64,000 nucleotides of DNA from GCA-2733415 sp965178635. Its GTDB lineage: Bacteria > Bacteroidota > Bacteroidia > Flavobacteriales > Flavobacteriaceae. The first letter of the stretch is position 1, and each line of letters starts with the position of its first letter. Shown in pieces: positions 8,453 through 15,730 of the stretch. Below the pieces are notes generated by a model. It was not told the origin of the DNA. It was given only the letters and a program-made list of their open reading frames with translations, and did no database searches. The stretch covers positions 62,001-126,000 of the forward strand of contig CBCXVT010000010.1 in NCBI GenBank assembly GCA_965178635.1. The letters run 5' to 3'. The position numbers were made by a program, and so were the translations under genes.

Positions 8453-10588
8453 ATGATAAAAAAACTTTCAGTCCTAATTCTTACGCTTATTTTTGCAACC
8501 GCTTGTAAAAAAGATACCCCCATGAAAATCACAGATAAAATTTTAGCGCCAACAGCAGAAAAGAAACCTAAAACGCTCGAGAAACACGGCGATGTTAGGG
8601 TGGATAATTACTACTGGCTGAATGAAAAAGATAATGAAGAGGTGATTGATTATCTTGAAAGAGAGAATGATTATTACGATAAAATGACGGCAGATACGAA
8701 AGAGTTTCAGAAGTCATTATTCGAGGAAATGAAAGGTAGAATAAAAGAAGATGACTCTTCTGTACCATATAAGTATAACGGGTATTGGTATATTACTAAA
8801 TATGAAATAGGTAAAGATTATCCCGTTTATACCAGAAAGAAAGATTCACTAACAGCTACTGAAGAAGTGTTGTTTGATTGTAATAAAATGGCAGAAGGGC
8901 ATTCTTATTTCAATTTAAATGGTATTAATGTGAGTCCGGATAATAAATATGTTGCTTTTGGTTTAGATACTATTAGTAGAAGACAATATGTTATTCAAAT
9001 TAAGAATATTGAAACAGGAGAAATCTTACCCTACAAAATTGAAAACACTACTGGTGGATCAACTTGGGCAAATGATAACATGACATTATTCTACACCAGA
9101 AAAGATGATGAAACTTTACGTTCGGATAGAATTTTCAAACATTTTTTAAATGATAACCCAAAAAATGATAAGGAAATATTCAATGAAACAGATGAAACAT
9201 TCAGCACGTTTGTTTATAAATCTAAATCAAGAAAATTTATCATCATAGGTTCAAGCAGTACATTAACAAGTGAGTATAGAGTGTTAAATGCGAATACACC
9301 AGATGGGGATTTTAAAATTTTTCAATCAAGAGAGCGCGGTTTAGAATATGATATTGCGCATTTTGAAGATAAATTTTATATCGTTACAAATAAAGATAAA
9401 GCAACTAATTTTAAGTTAATGGTTACTCCTGAAGATAAAACTGGTCAAGAAAACTGGACAGATTTTATTCCGCATAGAGATGATGTGTTACTAGAAGATA
9501 TTGAAATTTTCAAAGACTATCTTGTTGTTAGCGAGCGTGAAAATGGTCTATCAAAAATCAAAATATCACGTTGGGATGGTTCAAATTCGTACTACTTACC
9601 GTTTGATAATGAAACATATTCTGCTTATACATCTGTAAATGTAGATTTTGACACGAATATATTGCGTTACGGTTACAACTCGTTCACAACACCATCTTCT
9701 ATTATAGATTTCAATATGGAAACTAAAGAGAAAGAAGTTAAAAAAGAACAAGAAGTTTTAGGCGGACAATTTGATAAAAATAATTATACGTCAGAGCGTA
9801 TTTGGGCAACAGCTAGAGATGGTGAAAAAGTAGCTATTTCTTTAGTGTATAGAAAGAATACTAAATTAAATAAGAATACACCATTGTTACAGTATGCTTA
9901 TGGTTCATATGGATATACTATTTCTGATGGTTTTAGTACAACACGTTTAAGTTTATTAGATAGAGGTTTTGTATTTGCCATAGCACATATTAGAGGAAGT
10001 GAGTATTTGGGTAGAAATTGGTATGAAACTGGTAAACTCTATAAGAAGATGAATACGTTTACTGATTTTATTGACTGTTCTAAATATTTAATTCAAGAAA
10101 AGTATACATCAGCAGATCATTTATACGCTATGGGCGGAAGTGCCGGAGGATTGTTAATGGGTGCAGTTATGAATTTAAGTCCAAAAACTTATAATGGGGT
10201 TGTTGCATCTGTGCCGTTTGTAGATGTTGTAACAACTATGCTAGATGATTCTATTCCATTAACTACAGGAGAATATGATGAGTGGGGGAATCCTAATGAA
10301 AAAGGATATTATGAATATATGAAATCATATTCGCCTTATGATAACGTTATCGCTCAAGATTACCCGAATACATTAATTATAACTGGGTTTCATGATTCTC
10401 AAGTGCAATATTTTGAGCCAGCAAAATGGACAGCAAAATTAAGAGAGTTAAAAACAAATGATAATTTATTGTTGTTTAAATGCGATATGGATTCTGGTCA
10501 TGGAGGTGCTTCAGGTCGATTTGAAGCTTTAAAAGAAATAGCTGAAGAGTACGCATTCATGTTAAATTTAGAAGGAATTAAGGAGTAA
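8453..10588 (+). CDS. ptrB: S9 family oligopeptidase B-like serine peptidase, lipoprotein
   Basis: 711 residues: a lipobox-type signal (LIFATACKK, lipidated Cys near residue 18), a seven-bladed beta-propeller (about 70-430), and an alpha/beta-hydrolase domain. The triad is visible: S563 in MGGSAGGL, D648 in TGFHDSQV and H683 in DSGHGG. Oligopeptidase B cleaves short peptides after basic residues; predicted location here is the periplasmic or outer-membrane face because of the lipobox. Acidic GEYDEWGNP in the C-terminal domain matches PtrB. It is preceded by 65 nt from divergent ebfC and followed at 71 nt by the PLP-enzyme gene, which has its own -7 element. Confidence 0.9.
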   Translation: MIKKLSVLILTLIFATACKKDTPMKITDKILAPTAEKKPKTLEKHGDVRVDNYYWLNEKDNEEVIDYLERENDYYDKMTADTKEFQKSLFEEMKGRIKEDDSSVPYKYNGYWYITKYEIGKDYPVYTRKKDSLTATEEVLFDCNKMAEGHSYFNLNGINVSPDNKYVAFGLDTISRRQYVIQIKNIETGEILPYKIENTTGGSTWANDNMTLFYTRKDDETLRSDRIFKHFLNDNPKNDKEIFNETDETFSTFVYKSKSRKFIIIGSSSTLTSEYRVLNANTPDGDFKIFQSRERGLEYDIAHFEDKFYIVTNKDKATNFKLMVTPEDKTGQENWTDFIPHRDDVLLEDIEIFKDYLVVSERENGLSKIKISRWDGSNSYYLPFDNETYSAYTSVNVDFDTNILRYGYNSFTTPSSIIDFNMETKEKEVKKEQEVLGGQFDKNNYTSERIWATARDGEKVAISLVYRKNTKLNKNTPLLQYAYGSYGYTISDGFSTTRLSLLDRGFVFAIAHIRGSEYLGRNWYETGKLYKKMNTFTDFIDCSKYLIQEKYTSADHLYAMGGSAGGLLMGAVMNLSPKTYNGVVASVPFVDVVTTMLDDSIPLTTGEYDEWGNPNEKGYYEYMKSYSPYDNVIAQDYPNTLIITGFHDSQVQYFEPAKWTAKLRELKTNDNLLLFKCDMDSGHGGASGRFEALKEIAEEYAFMLNLEGIKE

Positions 10589-10599
10589 AAAAAAATAAC

Positions 10600-10607
10600 T
10601 ACCTTTG
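10600..10607 (+). promoter_or_regulatory. -7 element before the fold-type II PLP enzyme gene
   Basis: TACCTTTG is an exact TAnnTTTG match. Initiation about 7 nt downstream (near 10614) would leave a 46-nt leader to the ATG at 10660 but almost none to the in-frame TTG at 10621, which argues for the ATG. Confidence 0.6.
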
Positions 10608-10659
10608 CAAGGTTGTTTTATTGTCAAATAATAAAACTGCAAAAATTTTAAAATCATTT

Positions 10660-11700
10660 ATGAGAGAAGAAATTCAAGCATATAACAGTGTTTTAGATTT
10701 AGTTGGAAACACGCCATTAATAAAATTACAAAATATTACTAAAAATTTAAAAGGAAACTTTTTTGCAAAAGTTGAAGCTTTTAATCCAGGACATTCGTCA
10801 AAAGATAGAATTGCCTTATATATTTTAGAACAAGCAGAGAAAAAAGGGTTGATAAAACCTGGAGACACAATTATTGAAACCACTTCTGGTAATACGGGGT
10901 TTAGTATTGCAATGGTAAGTATAATAAAAGGTTACGAATGTATTTTGGCTGTAAGCTCAAAATCGTCACCTGATAAGATTGATATGCTACGTACTATGGG
11001 TGCAAAAGTTTATGTGTGTCCAGCAAATGTTAGTGCAGATGACCCAAGATCATATTATGAGGTAGCAAAACGTTTACATCAGGAAATTAAAGGGTCGGTA
11101 TATATCAATCAGTACTTTAATGAATTGAATATTGATGCACATTACCATTCTACAGGACCAGAAATTTGGAATCAAACTAATGGTCAGATTACACACTTAG
11201 TAGCATGTAGTGGAACAGGAGGAACAATTTCAGGAACTGCAAAATATTTAAAAGAACAAAACCCAAATGTTCAAATATTAGGAGTAGATGCTTTTGGTTC
11301 TGTTTTGAAGAGTTTCCACGAAACAAGAGAATTCGATAAGGAAGAAATTTATCCATATAGAATAGAAGGTTTAGGTAAAAACTTAATTCCTTCTGCAACA
11401 AATTTTGATGCTATTGATGAATTTGTAAAAGTTACAGACCAAGAAAGCGCGCATACGGCAAGAGAATTGGCGAAGATTGAAGGGTTATTTGTGGGTTATA
11501 CAAGTGGAGCTGCTGTTCAAGCTGTAAAGCAATATGCAGAAGAAGGGAAATTTGATGAGAATAGTAATGTTGTTGTCATTTTACCTGATCATGGTTCGCG
11601 TTATATGAGTAAAATTTATAATGACCAATGGATGGAAGATCAAGGATTCTTTGACAGTGTTCAAGAAGAAAATCCAAAGAAAATAGAATACGTAAAGTAA
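10660..11700 (+). CDS. Cysteine-synthase-family PLP enzyme, candidate cysteate synthase
   Basis: A fold-type II PLP enzyme of 346 residues in the cysteine synthase/cystathionine beta-synthase family. K48 in HSSKDR is the Schiff-base lysine, TTSGNTG binds the cofactor side and GTGGTISG the phosphate. There is no C-terminal CBS pair, only an extra tail of about 30 residues. Sequence alone fits O-acetylserine sulfhydrylase, cystathionine beta-synthase or the related cysteate synthase that uses O-phosphoserine and sulfite. The next gene on the same strand is an alpha-oxoamine-synthase-like enzyme, the partner expected for sulfonolipid (capnine) synthesis in gliding Bacteroidota. The substrate is therefore an inference from neighbours. 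Confidence 0.85.
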   Translation: MREEIQAYNSVLDLVGNTPLIKLQNITKNLKGNFFAKVEAFNPGHSSKDRIALYILEQAEKKGLIKPGDTIIETTSGNTGFSIAMVSIIKGYECILAVSSKSSPDKIDMLRTMGAKVYVCPANVSADDPRSYYEVAKRLHQEIKGSVYINQYFNELNIDAHYHSTGPEIWNQTNGQITHLVACSGTGGTISGTAKYLKEQNPNVQILGVDAFGSVLKSFHETREFDKEEIYPYRIEGLGKNLIPSATNFDAIDEFVKVTDQESAHTARELAKIEGLFVGYTSGAAVQAVKQYAEEGKFDENSNVVVILPDHGSRYMSKIYNDQWMEDQGFFDSVQEENPKKIEYVK

Positions 11701-11722
11701 TTATTTACGTTAAGATAGAGTT

Positions 11723-11758
11723 AAAAAGAGCGTTGACATATGTTAACGCTCTTTTTTG
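11723..11758 (+). terminator. Intrinsic terminator
   Basis: AAAAAGAGCGTT and (T)TAACGCTCTTTTTT form a stem with an 8-nt loop after the PLP enzyme gene, so the oxoamine-synthase-like gene downstream is probably transcribed separately or by read-through. Confidence 0.85.
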
Positions 11759-11828
11759 TTGGTGAAAATATTATGATAAAAGCGTTTATTTAATTATTTT
11801 CGCGTTTGTAAAATCTAAAATTGATATA

Positions 11829-13088
11829 ATGAGAGATTTATTTGAGAAAATCTATAAAGATAAAGGACCTCTAGGTAAATGGGCAGAGCAAGCAGAAGGG
11901 TACTTTGTATTCCCTAAGCTTGAAGGAGAAATTTCTAACAGAATGAAGTTTCAAGGAAAAGAGGTTGTTACTTGGAGTATCAATGATTATTTAGGTCTTG
12001 CAAATCACCCAGAAGTAAGAAAAGTTGATGGTGAAGCTGGTGTGAAATATGGTTCTGCTTACCCAATGGGTGCAAGAATGATGTCTGGTCATACAGAATT
12101 ACATGAGCAATTACAAGATGAGTTAGCGGAATTTGTGCAAAAAGAAGCTGCTTATTTGGTGAATTTCGGATACCAAGGAATGGTGTCTGCAATTGATTCA
12201 TTAGTAACTAAAGACGATATTATTGTTTATGATGTTGATGCACATGCATGTATTATTGATGGTGTTCGTTTGCATATGGGTAAACGTTTTACATATAAAC
12301 ACAACGATATTGAAAGTATAGAAAAGAATTTAGGGAGAGCTGTAAAACTTGCAGAGAAAACAGGTGGAGGAATCTTATTGATTTCTGAAGGTGTTTTTGG
12401 GATGCGTGGTGAGCAAGGGAAACTTAAAGAAATTATAGCTTTAAAAGACAAATACAATTTCCGTTTATTAGTTGATGATGCGCATGGTTTTGGTACTCTT
12501 GGTAAAACAGGAGCTGGAACAGGTGAGGAGCAAGGATGTCAAGACGGTATTGACGTGTATTTCGCAACATTTGCAAAGTCAATGGCAAGTACAGGAGCGT
12601 TTTTTGCTGCTGATCAAGAAATTATTGATTTCATGAAATACAACATGCGTTCACAAATGTTTGCTAAATCATTGCAAATGCAATTGGTAGTTGGTGCATT
12701 GAAGCGTTTAGAAATGTTAAAAACAATGCCAGAACTTAAAGATAAGTTATGGGATAATGTAAGAGTATTACAAGGTGGATTACGTGAAAGAGGTTTCGAT
12801 TTAGGGACAACAGAAACATGTATTACCCCTGTATACTTAAAAGGAAGTATTCCTGAAGCTATGGCATTAGTGAAAGATTTAAGAGAAAACTTTGGTGTAT
12901 TCTGTTCAATAGTTGTGTACCCAGTAATTCCAAAAGGATTAATATTACTACGTTTAATCCCAACGACAACGCATACAATGGAGGATATTGAAATTACATT
13001 AAATGCATTCTCTGGTATTAGAGAACGTTTAGAAAATGGAACATATAAAAAATTATCTGCTGCAGTTTCTGCTGCTATGGGCGAGTAA
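11829..13088 (+). CDS. Alpha-oxoamine synthase family acyltransferase (serine palmitoyltransferase/cysteate acyltransferase-like)
   Basis: A 419-residue fold-type I PLP enzyme related to serine palmitoyltransferase, AONS and KBL, which condense an amino acid with an acyl thioester and release CO2. H139 (DAHACI) would stack on the PLP ring, D217/H219 (VDDAHGFG) contact the cofactor and K250 (TFAKSMAST) forms the Schiff base. It has an extra N-terminal segment of about 40 residues (MRDLFEKIYKDKG...) not seen in KBL. In this phylum the family makes 3-ketosphinganine or, with cysteate, the capnine precursor. The preceding cysteine-synthase-like gene makes the second reading attractive. Flanked by terminators on both sides. 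Confidence 0.85.
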   Translation: MRDLFEKIYKDKGPLGKWAEQAEGYFVFPKLEGEISNRMKFQGKEVVTWSINDYLGLANHPEVRKVDGEAGVKYGSAYPMGARMMSGHTELHEQLQDELAEFVQKEAAYLVNFGYQGMVSAIDSLVTKDDIIVYDVDAHACIIDGVRLHMGKRFTYKHNDIESIEKNLGRAVKLAEKTGGGILLISEGVFGMRGEQGKLKEIIALKDKYNFRLLVDDAHGFGTLGKTGAGTGEEQGCQDGIDVYFATFAKSMASTGAFFAADQEIIDFMKYNMRSQMFAKSLQMQLVVGALKRLEMLKTMPELKDKLWDNVRVLQGGLRERGFDLGTTETCITPVYLKGSIPEAMALVKDLRENFGVFCSIVVYPVIPKGLILLRLIPTTTHTMEDIEITLNAFSGIRERLENGTYKKLSAAVSAAMGE

Positions 13089-13108
13089 TTTTATAACTTA
13101 TTATATTG

Positions 13109-13146
13109 AAAAGGCTTTGATGAAAATCAAAGCCTTTTTTGTTTTT
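13109..13146 (+). terminator. Intrinsic terminator
   Basis: AAAAGGCTTTGAT-GAAA-ATCAAAGCCTTTTTT, a 13-bp stem with a GAAA tetraloop and T run, 20 nt after the oxoamine-synthase-like gene. Confidence 0.9.
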
Positions 13147-13199
13147 CAATAGTTAGAGAAATGCCTCTGAAATATTATAAATAACATGTATAATTTCTT

Positions 13200-13207
13200 T
13201 AGCTTTG
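13200..13207 (+). promoter_or_regulatory. -7 element before rlmD
   Basis: TAGCTTTG matches TAnnTTTG. Its last three bases are the TTG that would otherwise open a nine-codon-longer rlmD frame, so translation must begin later, at the ATG 13232. Confidence 0.6.
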
Positions 13208-13231
13208 CAAGAATTTTTAAGTACAGAAAAC

Positions 13232-14683
13232 ATGCCAAGAAGAGAACGAAATAAGTTTGTGAAAAAAGGACAATTCATAGAGATTCTAATTGAAGATTAT
13301 GCTTTTGGAGGAAAAGGAATTGGACGCATAAGAAATGAAGAAGGTGAGTTTGTTATTTTTGTACCTAATACATTACCAGGGCAATTAGTTAAAGCTCAAG
13401 TTAAAAAATCAAGCAAGCGTTATGCTGAATGTAAGCTAGAAGAAGTGTTGCAAACTTCAGATGATGAGGTTGATGTGCCATATCAAATAATTCCTGGGGC
13501 ACCCTATATTAAGTTGCCAATTGATTTACAGCATAAGTATAAAAAAGAAAGTACGTTACAGTTGTTTAAACGTATCGGTAAAGTTGAAGATATAGAAGAT
13601 AAATTTGATGAGTTTATTTCATCACCTTCTGTTCACCATTATCGTAATAAAATGGAATATGGATTTTCAGCAATTCGTTACGATCATGATTTAAAAACTG
13701 ATGTTGATGAGTTTGCTTTAGGATTTAAGAAAAGAGGTACTTGGTGGTGCGCAGAAAACTTAGATAAAGACTCGGGTTTATTCGATAAACAAGTTGAAGA
13801 TAATTTAAAACTAATTCGTGAGTTTTGTGAGAAATCAGGATTGGCGCCTTGGCATGCACCAAAAAGAGAAGGATTCTTTCGTTTTCTAGTGGTTCGTAAA
13901 TCAGTTGAAAGTAACGAGTTGTTATTTAATTTAGTGACTACATCATATGACTTACCTAAATTTGATATGGAAGGCTTTGTGTTGTTATTTAAAGAATTAT
14001 TTGGTGAGCGTTTAGCGGGAATATTACATTCAATTAATGATGAGGTTGGTGATAGAACACTTGCTACAGCAGGAAGGTCTAGCTTGGTTTATGGAAAGGA
14101 GAAAATAGTTGAAAACTTATTAGGGTTAAATTTCGAAATTAGCATGAAGAGCTTTTTTCAAACAAATCCAAAATCTGCAGAAAAACTCTATGATAAGGTT
14201 GTCGACTATGTTTTAGAAAAAAAGGAAAGTGTCGATGGTAAAGTGGTTATGGATTTATTCTGTGGTACGGGAACTATTGGTCAAATTGTAGCATCACGAA
14301 GCGATAATGCAAAAATTGTTGGTGTAGATATAGCTGCGTCATCAATTGCAGATGCTAAGGAAAATGCCAAACGTAATAATATTGAAGGGGTACAGTTTTT
14401 TACAGCGGATGTTGGTAAATTTTTATTAGAACACCCTGAATACAATAGAAAAATTGAAACGATCATATTAGATCCTGCAAGAGCTGGGATAGCGCCAAAA
14501 ACATTGCGAAAAGTAATTAGGTTAGGGGCACAACGTATGGTATATGTGTCATGTAACCCAGCAACGCAAGCAAGAGATACAGAACAGTTGATTGAAGCAG
14601 GTTATCAATTAAAGAAAATTAGTATGGTAGACCAGTTTCCACATACTGCACATATTGAAACAATAGCTTTATTTGAAAAATAA
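13232..14683 (+). CDS. rlmD: 23S rRNA (uracil-C5)-methyltransferase, RlmD/RumA type
   Basis: A SAM-dependent RNA m5U methyltransferase of 483 residues. Residues 12-75 form a TRAM RNA-binding domain (FIEILIEDYAFGGKGIGRI start), the middle is the RumA-specific insert and the C-terminal half is a Rossmann methyltransferase: MDLFCGTGTIGQ binds SAM, LDPARAG is the substrate-side motif and VYVSCNPAT carries the nucleophilic cysteine. I do not see the four-cysteine Fe-S cluster site of E. coli RumA, so it may be a cluster-less homologue. The ATG at 13232 is preferred since the promoter element overlaps the earlier TTG. The target base (U1939 or U747 class) is inferred from family. Confidence 0.9.
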   Translation: MPRRERNKFVKKGQFIEILIEDYAFGGKGIGRIRNEEGEFVIFVPNTLPGQLVKAQVKKSSKRYAECKLEEVLQTSDDEVDVPYQIIPGAPYIKLPIDLQHKYKKESTLQLFKRIGKVEDIEDKFDEFISSPSVHHYRNKMEYGFSAIRYDHDLKTDVDEFALGFKKRGTWWCAENLDKDSGLFDKQVEDNLKLIREFCEKSGLAPWHAPKREGFFRFLVVRKSVESNELLFNLVTTSYDLPKFDMEGFVLLFKELFGERLAGILHSINDEVGDRTLATAGRSSLVYGKEKIVENLLGLNFEISMKSFFQTNPKSAEKLYDKVVDYVLEKKESVDGKVVMDLFCGTGTIGQIVASRSDNAKIVGVDIAASSIADAKENAKRNNIEGVQFFTADVGKFLLEHPEYNRKIETIILDPARAGIAPKTLRKVIRLGAQRMVYVSCNPATQARDTEQLIEAGYQLKKISMVDQFPHTAHIETIALFEK

Positions 14684-14770
14684 TTCAGAGGTATAAAACT
14701 CATTTATAAGGACTTAAAAAAAAGCGCTAAAAAAACTTTAAAAAATGCTTTTAATATTGAAAAAACCTCC

Positions 14771-14778
14771 TATATTTG
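14771..14778 (+). promoter_or_regulatory. -7 element of tRNA-Ser(UGA)
   Basis: TATATTTG, a perfect TAnnTTTG, 34 nt before the tRNA 5' end. No TTG is seen at the usual -33 distance. Confidence 0.6.
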
Positions 14779-14812
14779 CACTCGCAATCAGCTAATAGCT
14801 GGTAGACGTTCT

Positions 14813-14897
14813 GGAGAAGTGGCAGAGTGGTCGAATGCGGCAGTCTTGAAAACTGTTGACTGTAACAGGTCCGGGGGTTCGAATCCCTCCTTCTCCG
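14813..14897 (+). tRNA. tRNA-Ser(UGA)
   Basis: 85 nt with a 7-bp acceptor stem GGAGAAG/CTTCTCC, discriminator G, class II variable arm, T-arm GGTTCGAATCC, and anticodon loop CTTGAAA with UGA at 14847-14849. It reads UCA and wobble UCN serine codons. CCA is not encoded. A promoter lies upstream and a hairpin terminator begins 2 nt later. Confidence 0.97.
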
Positions 14898-14898
14898 C

Positions 14899-14931
14899 AA
14901 AAGCCTTACATATTTGTAAGGCTTTTTTTTT
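14899..14931 (+). terminator. Terminator of tRNA-Ser(UGA)
   Basis: AAAAGCCTTACA-TATT-TGTAAGGCTTTTTTTT, a 12-bp stem with T8, directly after the tRNA. Confidence 0.9.
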
Positions 14932-14939
14932 ATAATAAT

Positions 14940-15683
14940 ATGTTAGAATATATCTTATTAATTGTGGTGGGTTTTATTGCTGGATTTGTGAATACAATTG
15001 CTGGTGGTGGTACTTTATTAACTATGCCGATGCTAATCTTCATGGGCTTACCACCAAGTGTTGCAAATGGAACTAATCGTGTGGCTATTTTAATACAAAC
15101 AGCAATAGGTGTAAAAGGTTTTCAATCAAAAGGTGTAACAACTCATCCGTTTAGTGTGTATTTGGGGGCCTCAGCTTTATTGGGTTCTTTAATTGGTGCT
15201 CAAATTGCTGTGGATATAAAAGGAGAGGTGTTTAATAAAATCCTATCTGCAATAATGGTGTTAGTGGTTTTAATGATGTTATTAAAGCCAAAAGTACAAT
15301 TGTCTGAAATGATCGAGCGTACTACAGGTAAATATCTGTATATATCTATAGTTGTATTTTTCTTTTTGGGAATATATGGTGGATTTATAAATGCAGGTAT
15401 AGGTTTTATGATGCTTATAATTTTGCCTTATATAAATAGACTATCACTAGTGAGGTCGAATGCTACAAAAGTAGCTGTAGTCTGTATTTATACAATTGGC
15501 GCAGTTGTTATGTTTGCTTTAAATGATAAGATAGATTGGAAATACGGGCTCATATTAGCTATAGGGAATGCATCTGGTGCATGGGTGTCAAGCAGATGGT
15601 CAGTTGGGAAAGGTGATAGAATGGTGAAGATATTTGTTATAACTATGATTTGTATTCTATCGGTTAAACTGTGGTTGTATTAA
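14940..15683 (+). CDS. TauE/SafE family permease (probable sulfite or organosulfonate exporter)
   Basis: A 247-residue integral membrane protein with about 7-8 hydrophobic segments in two related halves; GFIAGFVNTIAGGGTLLTMP and the GGFINAGIGFMMLIILP repeat are the family signature. TauE/SafE proteins export sulfite, sulfoacetate or related anions. The frame is open further upstream into the tRNA, but the ATG at 14940 gives a membrane segment right at the N-terminus. The link to sulfur metabolism is only suggestive: the candidate cysteate-synthase gene lies 3 kb upstream. Substrate not determined. Confidence 0.88.
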   Translation: MLEYILLIVVGFIAGFVNTIAGGGTLLTMPMLIFMGLPPSVANGTNRVAILIQTAIGVKGFQSKGVTTHPFSVYLGASALLGSLIGAQIAVDIKGEVFNKILSAIMVLVVLMMLLKPKVQLSEMIERTTGKYLYISIVVFFFLGIYGGFINAGIGFMMLIILPYINRLSLVRSNATKVAVVCIYTIGAVVMFALNDKIDWKYGLILAIGNASGAWVSSRWSVGKGDRMVKIFVITMICILSVKLWLY

Positions 15684-15700
15684 TTAAGAACTCTTAAAAA

Positions 15701-15730
15701 GCAAAAGCCTACTTTTCGGTAGGCTTTTGT
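15701..15730. terminator. Bidirectional terminator overlapping the clpC stop
   Basis: AAAAGCCTAC-TTTTCG-GTAGGCTTTT at 15703-15728. The clpC stop codon (15709-15711) lies inside the left arm, so the last codons of clpC double as hairpin; the other orientation ends the TauE/SafE transcript. Confidence 0.85.

Noticed and set aside
14856..14939. Longer TauE/SafE frame beginning inside tRNA-Ser
   Set aside because: The frame is open through the tRNA T-arm and the terminator, but these are structured RNA signals; the ATG at 14940 fits the first membrane segment.
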